Part shown: piece after piece, positions 24,511-33,017 of the stretch | Layout of the letters: each line of letters begins with the position of its first letter | How positions within the stretch are numbered: the stretch's first letter is position 1 | NCBI RefSeq assembly: GCF_030758935.1 | Contig: NZ_CP132333.1 | Coordinates: forward strand, 2,976,992 to 3,040,991 | Length of the DNA stretch: 64,000 nucleotides | Source of the DNA: Geothrix sp. PMB-07 | Lineage (GTDB): Bacteria; Acidobacteriota; Holophagae; Holophagales; Holophagaceae | Reading direction: 5' to 3' | Notes under the pieces: model-generated | The model's input: only the letters and a program-made list of their open reading frames with translations | Database searches by the model: none | Told to the model about the DNA's origin: nothing | Program-made: the position numbers and the translations under genes

Positions 24511-25287
24511 ATGACGATCATCCGCAACCTGAAACGCTCGACCTTTCTCCTCGCCCTGCTGGGAGCGATTCCCCTCTGTGCGCAGAGCCCCTACTCCTTC
24601 GACCTGAAGATCCACGGCGGCGTCACCGGCGGCTCTCTCCACACCGATCTGGCCGACAACAAGACCTTTGGATTCGGTGTCGAAGGCCGGTATTCCCTCG
24701 GTGGCACGAAGGCCCTCACGGCCGAACTCAGCTATGACGCCTTCGGATCCAGGTGGCGTGATGTGCCCCCTCCCAGCGCGACAATCTACGCCCTTCCCGC
24801 TGGTGGTGCTCCCGTCACGACTTGGAATGGCGGACCGCTGGTGCTGACCAACGCCAACTCCATGGATCTCCGCAAGGAATCCGTGCAGGGCTTCAGCCTC
24901 CGGGGCGGCTATACCGATGCCCTGCCCTGGATCCAAGGGCTCACCTGGAAGGCGGGCCTCAGCCTCGACACCTACAAGGTCATTTCCGAATTCACGGGCA
25001 CCCTCATTCCCTCGGATGCCAATGGCAACGCCTTTGACGATGGCTCGGGCAAGGACTACTACGAAGGTTGGGCCATCTCGAAATCCAAGGTCAAGGTCGG
25101 CCTGGGCGCCTACGTGGGTGTGGGCATGCCCCTGAACGAGGATCTCCGGATCGAGTTCAACCTGCGCAGCGTCGCCACCGGCCATTCCAACTACCACCCC
25201 TTCACCTACACCGGCAAGCCCGCCTCGATGGAAGACAAGAGTCGTCAGTCCGTCGTGTTCGAAATCGCCCTGGCCCTGAAGCTCTAG
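24511..25287 (+). CDS. Outer-membrane beta-barrel protein, unknown family
   Basis: A 258-residue protein with a signal peptide (MTIIRNLKRSTFLLALLG, cleavage near CAQS) and alternating beta-strand pattern (IHGGVTGGSLHTDL, GVEGRYSLGG, AELSYDAFG), ending in FEIALALKL like other small barrels. ATG 24511 has ACGGAGGA at good spacing; the frame extends upstream without a better start. It precedes the TonB-dependent receptor by 45 bases and is probably its operon partner. No SusD-like protein is present, so this may be the surface or periplasmic-facing accessory for glycan uptake, or a simple porin. I do not recognise the family. Confidence 0.75.
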   Translation: MTIIRNLKRSTFLLALLGAIPLCAQSPYSFDLKIHGGVTGGSLHTDLADNKTFGFGVEGRYSLGGTKALTAELSYDAFGSRWRDVPPPSATIYALPAGGAPVTTWNGGPLVLTNANSMDLRKESVQGFSLRGGYTDALPWIQGLTWKAGLSLDTYKVISEFTGTLIPSDANGNAFDDGSGKDYYEGWAISKSKVKVGLGAYVGVGMPLNEDLRIEFNLRSVATGHSNYHPFTYTGKPASMEDKSRQSVVFEIALALKL

Positions 25288-25332
25288 TTCAGGGAACGGA
25301 CCTCAATCGCTGATTCCAAAGGAGACGTTCCC

Positions 25333-28300
25333 ATGCAGAACCGTTCCAGGTTCACCCCCATCCTTCTTTCCCTGGTCGCCGCATCCCTGATGGCCCAGGA
25401 AACCACAGGCAGCGTCACTGGCCGAGTGACAAGCAAAGCCGGCCAGCCTCTGCCGGGCACGGTGATCCGCATCACCTCCCCCAACCTGCTCGGCGACCGG
25501 ACCACCGTGGCAGATTCCAACGGCCAGTTCCGCATCCCCATCCTTCCTGGCGGACAGTACACCCTCACCGCCACCCTCAAGGACTACGCGACCAGCAAGG
25601 GTACCTTCCAGATCCTGGCCGGCCAGACCTCGAAGGCCGATGCGGTCCTGACCCCCGTGTCGGACATCCTCAAAGTCCAGCAGGCCACCGTCGAAGTGAT
25701 CTCGGCGGCCACCCAGGTCGACAAGACCGAAACGGTCACCCAGACCAACATGGCCATCGAAGAGATCAACCAGCTCATGTCGAACAACCTCCAGGCCGTG
25801 ACCTACCTGGCGCCTGGCATCGCCAACGCGGGCGGGTCACCGCGCATCCGCGGCGGATCTGGCAACGGCACCAAATGGCTGCTGAACGGCGCCATGGTCA
25901 ATGACCAGGCCTGGGGCTATGATCTCGGCGACGTCACCATTCAGGACATGGTCGAATCCGTGGCCGTCATCCAGTCGCCGCTCAACGCGCGCTACGGCAA
26001 TACGGACAGCGGCCTCATCTCCATGACCACGGTCAAGGGCACCAACACCTTCTCGGGCAGCCTCCGCGCCAAGTACCGGTTGGGCGATTCGGATGGCAAC
26101 AATTCCTTGAACGCCACCCCCGTGGCCTACCCCAACCGCCTGGGCCAATCCTCGGCCCCCGTGCCCATCGCGGATGCGGCCTTCCGCACCTACGACATCG
26201 TGTTCCGCGGCCCCATCTGGAAGGATCACATCACCTTCGCCTTTGGCGGGACCTACACACCCACCAGCCCCTCCACCTCCCGCATGGACCGCCTGATCAG
26301 CGATCCGGCGCTCTCGACGGACAAAGCGGGCACCTACTTCAAGCTACCCAATGGCTCCGTGCTCCGCCGGGCGAACACCTACAACCAGGCGGGCCTCGAG
26401 CCGGTGACCAGCAAGAGCACCTACAACCAGTTCGTGCTCTTCTACCAGATCACGGCCAATCACCAGCTTGAGTGGAACTACACCCAGAACGATTCCCGCA
26501 ACACCTGGTACGGCTATAACCCCATCTCCCCCGCAGGCGGCGGCCCTGACGGTCTCACCACCCGGGTTTGGGATCTGGCCTACAAAGGCATCATTGGAAA
26601 CAGCGGCGTCCTCGAAGCCCGCTTCGGCCGCACCATGCGCTGGTGGCCCCATCCCGTGACCTCCACGGATCCCATTCAGATCCAGTACGGCGAGACGTCG
26701 ATCCCCCGGCCCAACGGCACCTTTGTCGCCAATTCCATCTATGACCTGTCCAAGGGACACATCGCCAAATGGACCAACGGCGCCACCTCGGACCGCGGCG
26801 ATGTCTTCTACGACGATACGCTCGTCATCAACTACGAGCATGTCCTGAACATCAACGGGAGTTCGCACCTCATTGATGTGGGCTTGGAGAAGCAGAAGTT
26901 CCAGTGGCAGACCCAGACCCTGACCCAGATGCCGCCCAGGAACTACTACGTGCCTGGTCAGCTTGCCACGGACTATACCCAGGCCGAGGTTGGCGCAGGC
27001 TACACCCCGGGAGACGTGAACGGGAAATACATCGTCATGAACTGGCAGGCGACCAATGCTGACGCCGGGGGCGTGGGGAATACGACCCTCTGGAACAGCG
27101 GGAAGGCCTACCTGATCCCCACCTTCCGCGAGTTCACGGGCCAGGCCGAAGGCACCTACTACCAGCCCACCACCAGCCTCTACATCAACGATCAGTGGAC
27201 CATCAACCAGAACCACAGCGTCATGCTCGGTGTCCGTGGGGATCGGATGCAGGTCCAGGATAGCCGGGGCACGATCTTCAGCTACAACCAGATCACCCCG
27301 CGCTTCGAGTACAAGTGGGACGTCTTCGGCGATCAGAGCCGCGTGATGAACGTCTCCTACGGCCAGTTCCACAACCGCGTGCCCGGCGGCCAGTTCCAGA
27401 AATACGTGCTGACCCGCTTGCCCTACGACACCACCTACTACTGGACAGGCACCAACCCCAACCCTGCGACACCCAACGCGCCCTATCTGGTCGACAAGAG
27501 CGCCCTCCTGAACCCGGCCAATTACACGCATGTGGCCGCGTTCTCCGGCCCGGGCACCTTCGCCCTGGATCCCAGTTGGAAAGCCCCAGTCGCCACGGAA
27601 TACACCGTGGGCCTGCGCCGGAGCTATGCCAGCGGCATGTCCTGGCGCACGTCGGCGATCTACAAGACGTGGAAGAATCTCTACGACGCCTTCCCCGAGT
27701 ACACCACCTCGCAGCTCACTCAGCCTGGTACTTCCCTGTCCAAGCCCATCTACCGGCGCATCACCAGGAACGATCCCGATGCCGTGAAGACCTACAAAGG
27801 CGTCGAGATGGAGTGGAGCATCCCCTTCACTCAGAAGCTGCGCTTCGCGGGCAACTACACCTACGCCCGCACCATGACCAACGCCTCCACCCTGAACGAC
27901 AGCCCCAGCTCCAACCGGAGCCCGGTGGGCAACTTCCGCAACTACTTCGACACCCTGTACGCCCGGGATATGTACCAGCCCATCAAGCTGCAGGATCCGG
28001 AACACAACGCCAAGGCCTGGTTCGTCTACGATCTGAGCCGCCCCAAGGTGAAATCCAGCATCAGCTTCCGGGCCAACTACACCAGCGGCACACCGGATTA
28101 CCGCACGACCACCATGGAAGTGGGCGCCCCCAACAGCTACTACGGCGCCACCGTGCCTCCCGGCCTGCCTCACACGGTCGGCCTCATCACCCCAGGGTTC
28201 ACCACGGAAGCCGTCTACACCACCTCTCTGAAATACGACGTCGAGGTGGAACTCAAGCGAGGCATCCGGATGTTCGCCTCCATCGAAGTCAACAACCCCT

Positions 28301-28509
28301 TCAACGTGCGCATGAGCGGCACCAGCGATCCGAACGTCGCGGGCGGCTGGAACGGGGTGAGCGCCTATGGCGACAACACCGAGGTTAAGGGCTCGCCGAA
28401 CTACCTGACCCACGGATGGCGCGCCAATTCGGACCTCTCGGATTCTGGGGTCGGGAGCTCCCGCAACCTCCCCCGCTCGTTCACGCTTGAAGCCGGTCTT
28501 CGATTCTAA
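25333..28509 (+). CDS. TonB-dependent receptor, Oar-like, with carboxypeptidase-regulatory domain
   Basis: A 1,058-residue outer-membrane transporter. After a signal peptide (ending SLMAQ) comes a carboxypeptidase-regulatory/TTR-like domain (about 25-110; GSVTGRVTSKAGQPLPGTV), a plug with TNMAIEEINQLMSNN and PRIRGGSGNG, and a large barrel that ends in LEAGLRF with the terminal Phe. GGAGACG lies upstream of the ATG. This architecture is abundant in Acidobacteriota and in Oar of myxobacteria and is used to import oligosaccharides, siderophores or peptides with TonB/ExbBD energy. Given the surrounding glycosidases, import of HexNAc-containing oligosaccharides is proposed. Confidence 0.93.
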   Translation: MQNRSRFTPILLSLVAASLMAQETTGSVTGRVTSKAGQPLPGTVIRITSPNLLGDRTTVADSNGQFRIPILPGGQYTLTATLKDYATSKGTFQILAGQTSKADAVLTPVSDILKVQQATVEVISAATQVDKTETVTQTNMAIEEINQLMSNNLQAVTYLAPGIANAGGSPRIRGGSGNGTKWLLNGAMVNDQAWGYDLGDVTIQDMVESVAVIQSPLNARYGNTDSGLISMTTVKGTNTFSGSLRAKYRLGDSDGNNSLNATPVAYPNRLGQSSAPVPIADAAFRTYDIVFRGPIWKDHITFAFGGTYTPTSPSTSRMDRLISDPALSTDKAGTYFKLPNGSVLRRANTYNQAGLEPVTSKSTYNQFVLFYQITANHQLEWNYTQNDSRNTWYGYNPISPAGGGPDGLTTRVWDLAYKGIIGNSGVLEARFGRTMRWWPHPVTSTDPIQIQYGETSIPRPNGTFVANSIYDLSKGHIAKWTNGATSDRGDVFYDDTLVINYEHVLNINGSSHLIDVGLEKQKFQWQTQTLTQMPPRNYYVPGQLATDYTQAEVGAGYTPGDVNGKYIVMNWQATNADAGGVGNTTLWNSGKAYLIPTFREFTGQAEGTYYQPTTSLYINDQWTINQNHSVMLGVRGDRMQVQDSRGTIFSYNQITPRFEYKWDVFGDQSRVMNVSYGQFHNRVPGGQFQKYVLTRLPYDTTYYWTGTNPNPATPNAPYLVDKSALLNPANYTHVAAFSGPGTFALDPSWKAPVATEYTVGLRRSYASGMSWRTSAIYKTWKNLYDAFPEYTTSQLTQPGTSLSKPIYRRITRNDPDAVKTYKGVEMEWSIPFTQKLRFAGNYTYARTMTNASTLNDSPSSNRSPVGNFRNYFDTLYARDMYQPIKLQDPEHNAKAWFVYDLSRPKVKSSISFRANYTSGTPDYRTTTMEVGAPNSYYGATVPPGLPHTVGLITPGFTTEAVYTTSLKYDVEVELKRGIRMFASIEVNNPFNVRMSGTSDPNVAGGWNGVSAYGDNTEVKGSPNYLTHGWRANSDLSDSGVGSSRNLPRSFTLEAGLRF

Positions 28510-28526
28510 GGTCTGGAGGATTCATC

Positions 28527-29111
28527 ATGATGAAAGCACTCAACAGTCTTGCCGCGGCCCTTCTGCTGGTTTCAGCCGCCTCCCTCACAGCCCAGGAGAA
28601 GGAGGGCATTGTCCTCTCTGCGGGCATTCTTTCCCCCCACGGCGACGCCCTCGATCTCACCGGGCAATCCATGCGGGGCTACGGATTCCAGGTCGGCTAC
28701 CTGGCAAGCCCGGCGGGCTACGGTGTTTCCTTCTTCCCCTACTTTGGGCACCAGATCATGCAGGGGAAGGACAAGCCTGACCAGACCACCTACAACCTGG
28801 CCTCCAATGCCCTTGGGATCGACCTTGTCTACAAGATCGAAGGCACTCCCGTGAACCTCTTCACCGGCCCCTCGTTCCACCAGTGGCAGGTGGAGCGCCG
28901 CGGTGGCAACCCCGTCACCGCCAACCAGGGTGACCAGAATTGGAAGCTCGGCTGGCGCCTCGGTTGCAAATACCTCATCAACGAAGACTGGTCCCTGTCG
29001 GCTTCATTCACTCAAACGCAGTGGCGGAGCCGGGCCGATGAAGATTATGTCCCCGGCCTGAACCCCAGCCGACCCGCCTACTGGAGCCTGCAAGTGAACT
29101 ACCGCTTCTAA
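28527..29111 (+). CDS. Second outer-membrane beta-barrel protein
   Basis: A 194-residue protein with a signal peptide (MMKALNSLAAALLLVSAASL, cleavage near TAQE), repeated amphipathic strands (GFQVGYLASPAGYGVSFFPY, LGCKYLINEDWSLSASF) and a C-terminal strand ending in NYRF, the signature recognised by the BAM machinery. GGAGG lies 8 bases before the tandem ATG codons. It follows the receptor by 17 bases and is surely cotranscribed. The size fits an eight-stranded barrel. The function is unknown; it could stabilise the receptor or be a small porin. Confidence 0.75.
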   Translation: MMKALNSLAAALLLVSAASLTAQEKEGIVLSAGILSPHGDALDLTGQSMRGYGFQVGYLASPAGYGVSFFPYFGHQIMQGKDKPDQTTYNLASNALGIDLVYKIEGTPVNLFTGPSFHQWQVERRGGNPVTANQGDQNWKLGWRLGCKYLINEDWSLSASFTQTQWRSRADEDYVPGLNPSRPAYWSLQVNYRF

Positions 29112-29126
29112 GCGGATTGCCACCAT

Positions 29127-29183
29127 CCATCGCGGATCCAGGGATAGCCGCACCATCAAGCCATCCCTGGATCCCTGCGATGG
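29127..29183. promoter_or_regulatory. Long hairpin between barrel gene and GH109 gene
   Basis: Left arm 29127-29145 and right arm 29163-29183 are complementary over 19 bases, with one two-base bulge. No T-run follows, so it is more likely an RNA-stability or differential-expression element than a terminator. GH109 may be transcribed through it. Confidence 0.6.
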
Positions 29184-29214
29184 GTTCAGCAGCACCGAGC
29201 ATCTTGAGGTCCCG

Positions 29215-30582
29215 ATGAGCCAGACTCCCATTTCCCGCCGATTTTTCCTGCAGGCCAGTGCCCTGGCGGGCGCTTCGGCGACCCTAGGCGCAGCCAGCGG
29301 GTCACAGGGTGCCACGCCTCCCAAGGAGGCCCTTGAGACCATGATGGGGGTGCCCTTCCCCAAGCACGACAAGGTGCGCATCGGCGTCATCGGCGCAGGG
29401 CGCCGCGGACAGAGCGTCATGAGCGATTTGCTCAACGTACCCAAGGTGGAGATCCGGGCCGTCTGCGACATTGATCCCCGGCAGATCGAGCAAACGAAGA
29501 AGCGCTTCGCCCGCAAGGGCCTGCCCGAGCCCCGCCTCTACACCAAGGATGGCCGCGACTACGAAAACCTCTGCAAGCAGGACGATCTGGATTTCATCTT
29601 CATCGCCACGCCCTGGGAATGGCACACGGAGATGGCGTTATGCGCCATGAACCAGGGCAAGCATGTGGGCGTGGAAGTGCCTGCTGGCGTGACCCTGCCC
29701 CAGCTGTGGGAGCTGGTGCGCACCAGCGAACGCACCCGCAAGCACTGCATGATGATGGAGAACTGCTGCTACGGCGACAACGAGATGATGGTGCTGGCCA
29801 TGGCGCGCCAAGGCCTCTTCGGCACCATCACCCACGGGGAAGCCGCCTACATCCACGACCTGCGCATGGTCATGAACGAGAAGGATCCCGAGGGCCGCTA
29901 CGTCAGCGAAGCCACCTGGCGCAGGGCCTGGCATACGCGGGAGAACGGCAACCTCTACCCCACCCACGGGCTGGGCCCCGTCTGCTGGTACATGGGCATC
30001 CATCAGGGTGATCGCCTCGACAGCCTGGTCTCCATGTCCAGCCTGGAGGCCTCCCTCAGCGAGGATCAGGCCACGCGCTTCAAGGGTCGCGGTGAAACCT
30101 TCGTCTGCGGCGACATCAACACCAGCATCCTGCGCACGGTGAAGGGCCGCACCATCCTGCTGCAGCACGACACGGTGTCGCCCCGTCCCTACACCCGGCA
30201 CAACCTGATCCAGGGCACCAAGGGCGCCTTCGCGGACTACCCGGAACGGCTCTACCTGGATGACGTGGCCAAGAAGACCAAGAAGCACGAGTGGATCGAG
30301 GGCGAAGAGGCCCTGAAGCCCTACCGCGAGCAGTACGTGCACGAGCTGTGGAAGCGCGTGGGCGAGCTGGCCCGCAAGAACGGCGGCCACGGCGGCATGG
30401 ACTACATCATGTGCTACCGCGTGGTGGAGTGCATGCTGGAGGGCCTCGCGCCCGATTTCAACGTCTACGATGCGGCCGCATGGAGCGCGCCCTTCCCGCT
30501 TTCCGTCGCCAGTGTGAAGGGCGGCGGCAGCCTGCAGAAGGTCCCCGATTTCACCAACGGTCACTGGGACCGCAAGGCATGA
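29215..30582 (+). CDS. Tat-exported GH109-type alpha-N-acetylgalactosaminidase (Gfo/Idh/MocA fold)
   Basis: A 455-residue protein with a Tat signal (ISRRFFLQASALAGA), suiting an enzyme exported folded with its NAD cofactor. It has a Rossmann domain (IGVIGAGRRGQSVMSDLL) and a Gfo/Idh/MocA C-terminal domain. The GH109 pattern is clear: MMMENCCYGDNEM, NLYPTHGLGPVCWY and GGHGGMDYIMCYR. Tyr248 and His251 (YPTH) have the Tyr-x-x-His spacing of the residues reported as important in the characterised Elizabethkingia enzyme. GH109 enzymes remove alpha-GalNAc, for example from blood-group A or mucin-type glycans. GAGG precedes the ATG, and the DUF3472 gene overlaps its stop (ATGA). Some family members have other oxidoreductase activities, so specificity needs a test. 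Confidence 0.85.
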   Translation: MSQTPISRRFFLQASALAGASATLGAASGSQGATPPKEALETMMGVPFPKHDKVRIGVIGAGRRGQSVMSDLLNVPKVEIRAVCDIDPRQIEQTKKRFARKGLPEPRLYTKDGRDYENLCKQDDLDFIFIATPWEWHTEMALCAMNQGKHVGVEVPAGVTLPQLWELVRTSERTRKHCMMMENCCYGDNEMMVLAMARQGLFGTITHGEAAYIHDLRMVMNEKDPEGRYVSEATWRRAWHTRENGNLYPTHGLGPVCWYMGIHQGDRLDSLVSMSSLEASLSEDQATRFKGRGETFVCGDINTSILRTVKGRTILLQHDTVSPRPYTRHNLIQGTKGAFADYPERLYLDDVAKKTKKHEWIEGEEALKPYREQYVHELWKRVGELARKNGGHGGMDYIMCYRVVECMLEGLAPDFNVYDAAAWSAPFPLSVASVKGGGSLQKVPDFTNGHWDRKA

Positions 30583-31454
30583 ACCGGTCAAGCGTCATCG
30601 GCCTCTCAGCATCCGCAGGTTCGGCGGCCCTGCTCATCCTGACCGCGTCACCCTGTGTCCACGCGGACGAGCGCCTGAAGGACATCGCCTGTCGTTCGGT
30701 GCATCTGGGCTACCAGGCGCCAGAAAGCCTGGCCTTCTACAACGAGGTCAAGGTCGAGCAGAGCGCCCCGGGCACCTTTTTCATGGTGTGCGGCTGGAAG
30801 GATGGCTATTTCGGCATCCAGGAAGGCGAAGACGGTCATCGCCAGATCATCTTCTCGGTGTGGGATGCCTACAAAGGCGATGATCCAGGCGCCGTGCCGG
30901 ACGGCCAGCAGGTGATCCTGCGTCACCAGGACCCGGGCGTGCGCGTGGGCCGCTTCGGCGGCGAGGGCACCGGCGGCCAGAGCTTCCTGCCCTTTCCCTG
31001 GAAAGCGGGCGAGACCTACCGTTTTCTGGTCACCGCCAAGCCTGTGGCCCGGCGCACCGAGTTCAGCGGCTGGGTCTTCGAGCCGAAATCAAAGGCCTGG
31101 CGGAAGCTGATCACCTTCAGCACCGTCACCGAAGGCCGCGCCCTCAAGGATTGCTATTCCTTCATCGAGGATTTCAAGCGAGACCGCGTTTCCACAAAAC
31201 GGGTCCGGAAGGCGGCCTTCGGCCACGGCTGGGCGCTGGGAGTGGACAATCAGTGGCGGTTCCTGGACCGGGCGAAGTTCACGGCGGACCGCAACCCCGT
31301 GCTGAACATCGACGCGGGCCAGCAGCAGGGCTGGTACTTCCTCTGCACCGGCGGGAACACCCGAAACCAGGGCACGCCCCTTTGGGACACCATGACCTTG
31401 CCCGTCGAAGGGCGGCCCACCCGGCCCAGCGACCTTCCCGACGTCCATGAGTGA
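30579..31454 (+). CDS. Exported DUF3472 protein, glycan-locus associated
   Basis: A 291-residue protein starting in an ATGA overlap with the GH109 stop. A signal peptide (SVIGLSASAGSAALLILTAS) is followed by a DUF3472-type beta-sandwich, recognised from memory by the conserved pattern FYNEVKVEQSAPGTFFMVCG, GYFGIQE, FSVWDAYKGDD and RFGGEGTGGQS. DUF3472 proteins are commonly found with carbohydrate-active enzymes, often with a DUF5077 partner, and are suspected carbohydrate binders, but no activity is established. Tight coupling to GH109 suggests that it handles the same alpha-GalNAc substrate. It is the last gene before the hairpin terminator at 31549. Confidence 0.8.
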   Translation: MNRSSVIGLSASAGSAALLILTASPCVHADERLKDIACRSVHLGYQAPESLAFYNEVKVEQSAPGTFFMVCGWKDGYFGIQEGEDGHRQIIFSVWDAYKGDDPGAVPDGQQVILRHQDPGVRVGRFGGEGTGGQSFLPFPWKAGETYRFLVTAKPVARRTEFSGWVFEPKSKAWRKLITFSTVTEGRALKDCYSFIEDFKRDRVSTKRVRKAAFGHGWALGVDNQWRFLDRAKFTADRNPVLNIDAGQQQGWYFLCTGGNTRNQGTPLWDTMTLPVEGRPTRPSDLPDVHE

Positions 31455-31508
31455 CCTTCGCAAGACACAGTCCTATCGCACCGGGAGCGGGAATGTTACA
31501 GGTTCCTG

Positions 31509-31628
31509 TTTGAATCAAATGTCGACTTCCCCGGATCCGTCTGGGGATGGCAGCCGTCCGCTGGTGCCGGGGGGACACCGGGACGGCTGCCTTATTGAAT
31601 CAAGATCCGGTTTCGCCCATTGATTCAG
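31509..31628. promoter_or_regulatory. Three TTGA-N-TCAA sites upstream of the ROK regulator gene
   Basis: TTTGAATCAAA at 31509-31519 is a perfect palindrome around a central A. TTGAATCAA recurs at 31595-31603, and TTGATTCAG at 31620-31628 is the same motif with one end base changed. The last two lie within 65 bases of the ROK start codon and would overlap its promoter. They are candidate operators for autoregulation. Confidence 0.6.
31549..31591 (+). terminator. Hairpin terminator of the plus-strand glycan operon
   Basis: GGCAGCCGTCC (31549-31559) pairs with GGACGGCTGCC (31581-31591). An inner GGTG/CACC stem extends it, and TTATT follows. It would separate the DUF3472 gene from the ROK gene. 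Confidence 0.7.
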
Positions 31629-31655
31629 CGGTGAGGAGCAGGGCCGAAACCGGGT

Positions 31656-32930
31656 ATGGTTACGGGCATGAGAGGAAAGAAGAAAAAGGAGTTGCCGGCC
31701 TACATCCGGGAACGCATCAGCCTGGATGAGCTGCTGGCCTCCCGGCGGGTGCTGCAGCTCGTCTACGAAAAGGGCCCCATTACCCAGGGCGAGGCCAGCG
31801 AAGCGCTGGACCTGTCCCAGGGCGCCTGCAACCTCCACTTCCAACGCCTGGAGTATGAGGGCCTGCTGCGGGCCCATCGCATCGTGCCGGAAGGCCGAGG
31901 CCCAGGTCGGCCCAGCAACCACTGGGAAATCGCCAGGGAGCAGAACGCCGCCCTGGGCCTCGTCTTCGATCCCCCAAACGTCTACGTGCAGCTGGAGGAT
32001 TTCACCGCCGCGATTCTCTTCAGCCAAGGCGCCAGCCTGCGTGCCTGCCGCCGCAGCGAGAAGATCGCCGAAAAGGTATCCGACCTGGTGGTGAAGGCCA
32101 TGGACGAGGTCCGGGCCAGGAAGCTGATCCTCCGCCACGCCTTCGCCGCCCTGCCCGGCGTGCTGGAACCCGCCACCGGCGCGGTGAAGCGGGCTGTGAA
32201 CTTCCCCGCCCTGGAAGGGCTGGATGTGTCCGACCTGATGCAGCGCACCTTCAAGGTGCCCACCCTGGCCAACTCCCTGGGCGCGGCCTACTACTACGGC
32301 GAGGCGGCCACCATTCCTGCCAACAACACGGCCCTGGTGATGTACTGGGATCTCGGCCTGGGCTTCGCCTTCGGGCGCAACCGCCAACTGCTGACCGTGC
32401 ACGGGGGCGAGGAGGGCGGCCGCATGATCTCCGAGCTGGGCCACATCAGCATTGATGCCCAGGGCCCCCGCTGCCACTGCGGCGAACGGGGCTGCATCGA
32501 GGCCTATGCCGGCGGCTGGGTGCTCCTCCAGCAATTCGCAGGCAAGGGCATCACCACGCTCGACCACCTCGTGCGCCTCGCCGATTCGGGCGATGCCAGT
32601 TTCCGCCAGGCCCTGCGGGACATCTCCAAGCTCCTCGGGCGCCACCTGGCCGGGGCCATCCAGATGCTGGGCGTATCTGAAGTGCGTATCACCGGGCCCC
32701 TGGCCCCGCTCTTCCACCACGGCCGGGCGGATTTCTTCACGGGCCTGGCGGAAATCATCGGCATCCACCGGTCCTCCGCCATCCAGGTGCAAGTCACCGA
32801 GGATTTCAAGGGCCAACTGCTGGCCGGCGCCACCCGCGCCGCCCGCCGGGTCTACCTCTACCCCGACGAATTCAGCCAGCTGTCTCGCCTTTCCACCACC
32901 CTTCAGGGCCAGCGCATGGCGGGCAGCTAG
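31656..32930 (+). CDS. ROK-family transcriptional regulator (NagC/Mlc-like)
   Basis: A 424-residue protein. The N-terminal winged helix-turn-helix (about 22-90; GPITQGEASEALDLSQGACN) is followed by a ROK sugar-kinase-like domain. The ROK zinc motif is intact at about 272-279 (CHCGERGCIEAYAG after GHISID). The kinase Asp normally seen before NAAA and the N-terminal ATP-binding DxGGT are absent (NSLGAAYYYGEA), so it is a regulator and not a kinase. NagC and Mlc sense phosphorylated amino sugars or PTS state; here an N-acetylhexosamine or its phosphate is the likely ligand. ATG 31656 and 31668 are both possible starts and neither has a clear ribosome binding site. Three palindromic sites lie upstream. 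Confidence 0.88.
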   Translation: MVTGMRGKKKKELPAYIRERISLDELLASRRVLQLVYEKGPITQGEASEALDLSQGACNLHFQRLEYEGLLRAHRIVPEGRGPGRPSNHWEIAREQNAALGLVFDPPNVYVQLEDFTAAILFSQGASLRACRRSEKIAEKVSDLVVKAMDEVRARKLILRHAFAALPGVLEPATGAVKRAVNFPALEGLDVSDLMQRTFKVPTLANSLGAAYYYGEAATIPANNTALVMYWDLGLGFAFGRNRQLLTVHGGEEGGRMISELGHISIDAQGPRCHCGERGCIEAYAGGWVLLQQFAGKGITTLDHLVRLADSGDASFRQALRDISKLLGRHLAGAIQMLGVSEVRITGPLAPLFHHGRADFFTGLAEIIGIHRSSAIQVQVTEDFKGQLLAGATRAARRVYLYPDEFSQLSRLSTTLQGQRMAGS

Positions 32931-33017
32931 GGCCGTGGGCAAGGAAAAGCATGAACCGCGAATGACACGGATGGGCGCGAAGAGGGGTTTCCCTGCCCAA
33001 TCGGTGGACGCGGTTCC

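Noticed and set aside
26344-28413. A 689-residue open frame antisense to the TonB receptor
   Set aside because: Shadow frame with no start signal and a His/Val/Gly-rich composition; the plus-strand receptor is unmistakable.
15042-32930. A Bacteroidetes-type SusC/SusD polysaccharide utilisation locus
   Set aside because: The receptor is Oar-like and there is no SusD lipoprotein or hybrid two-component regulator.
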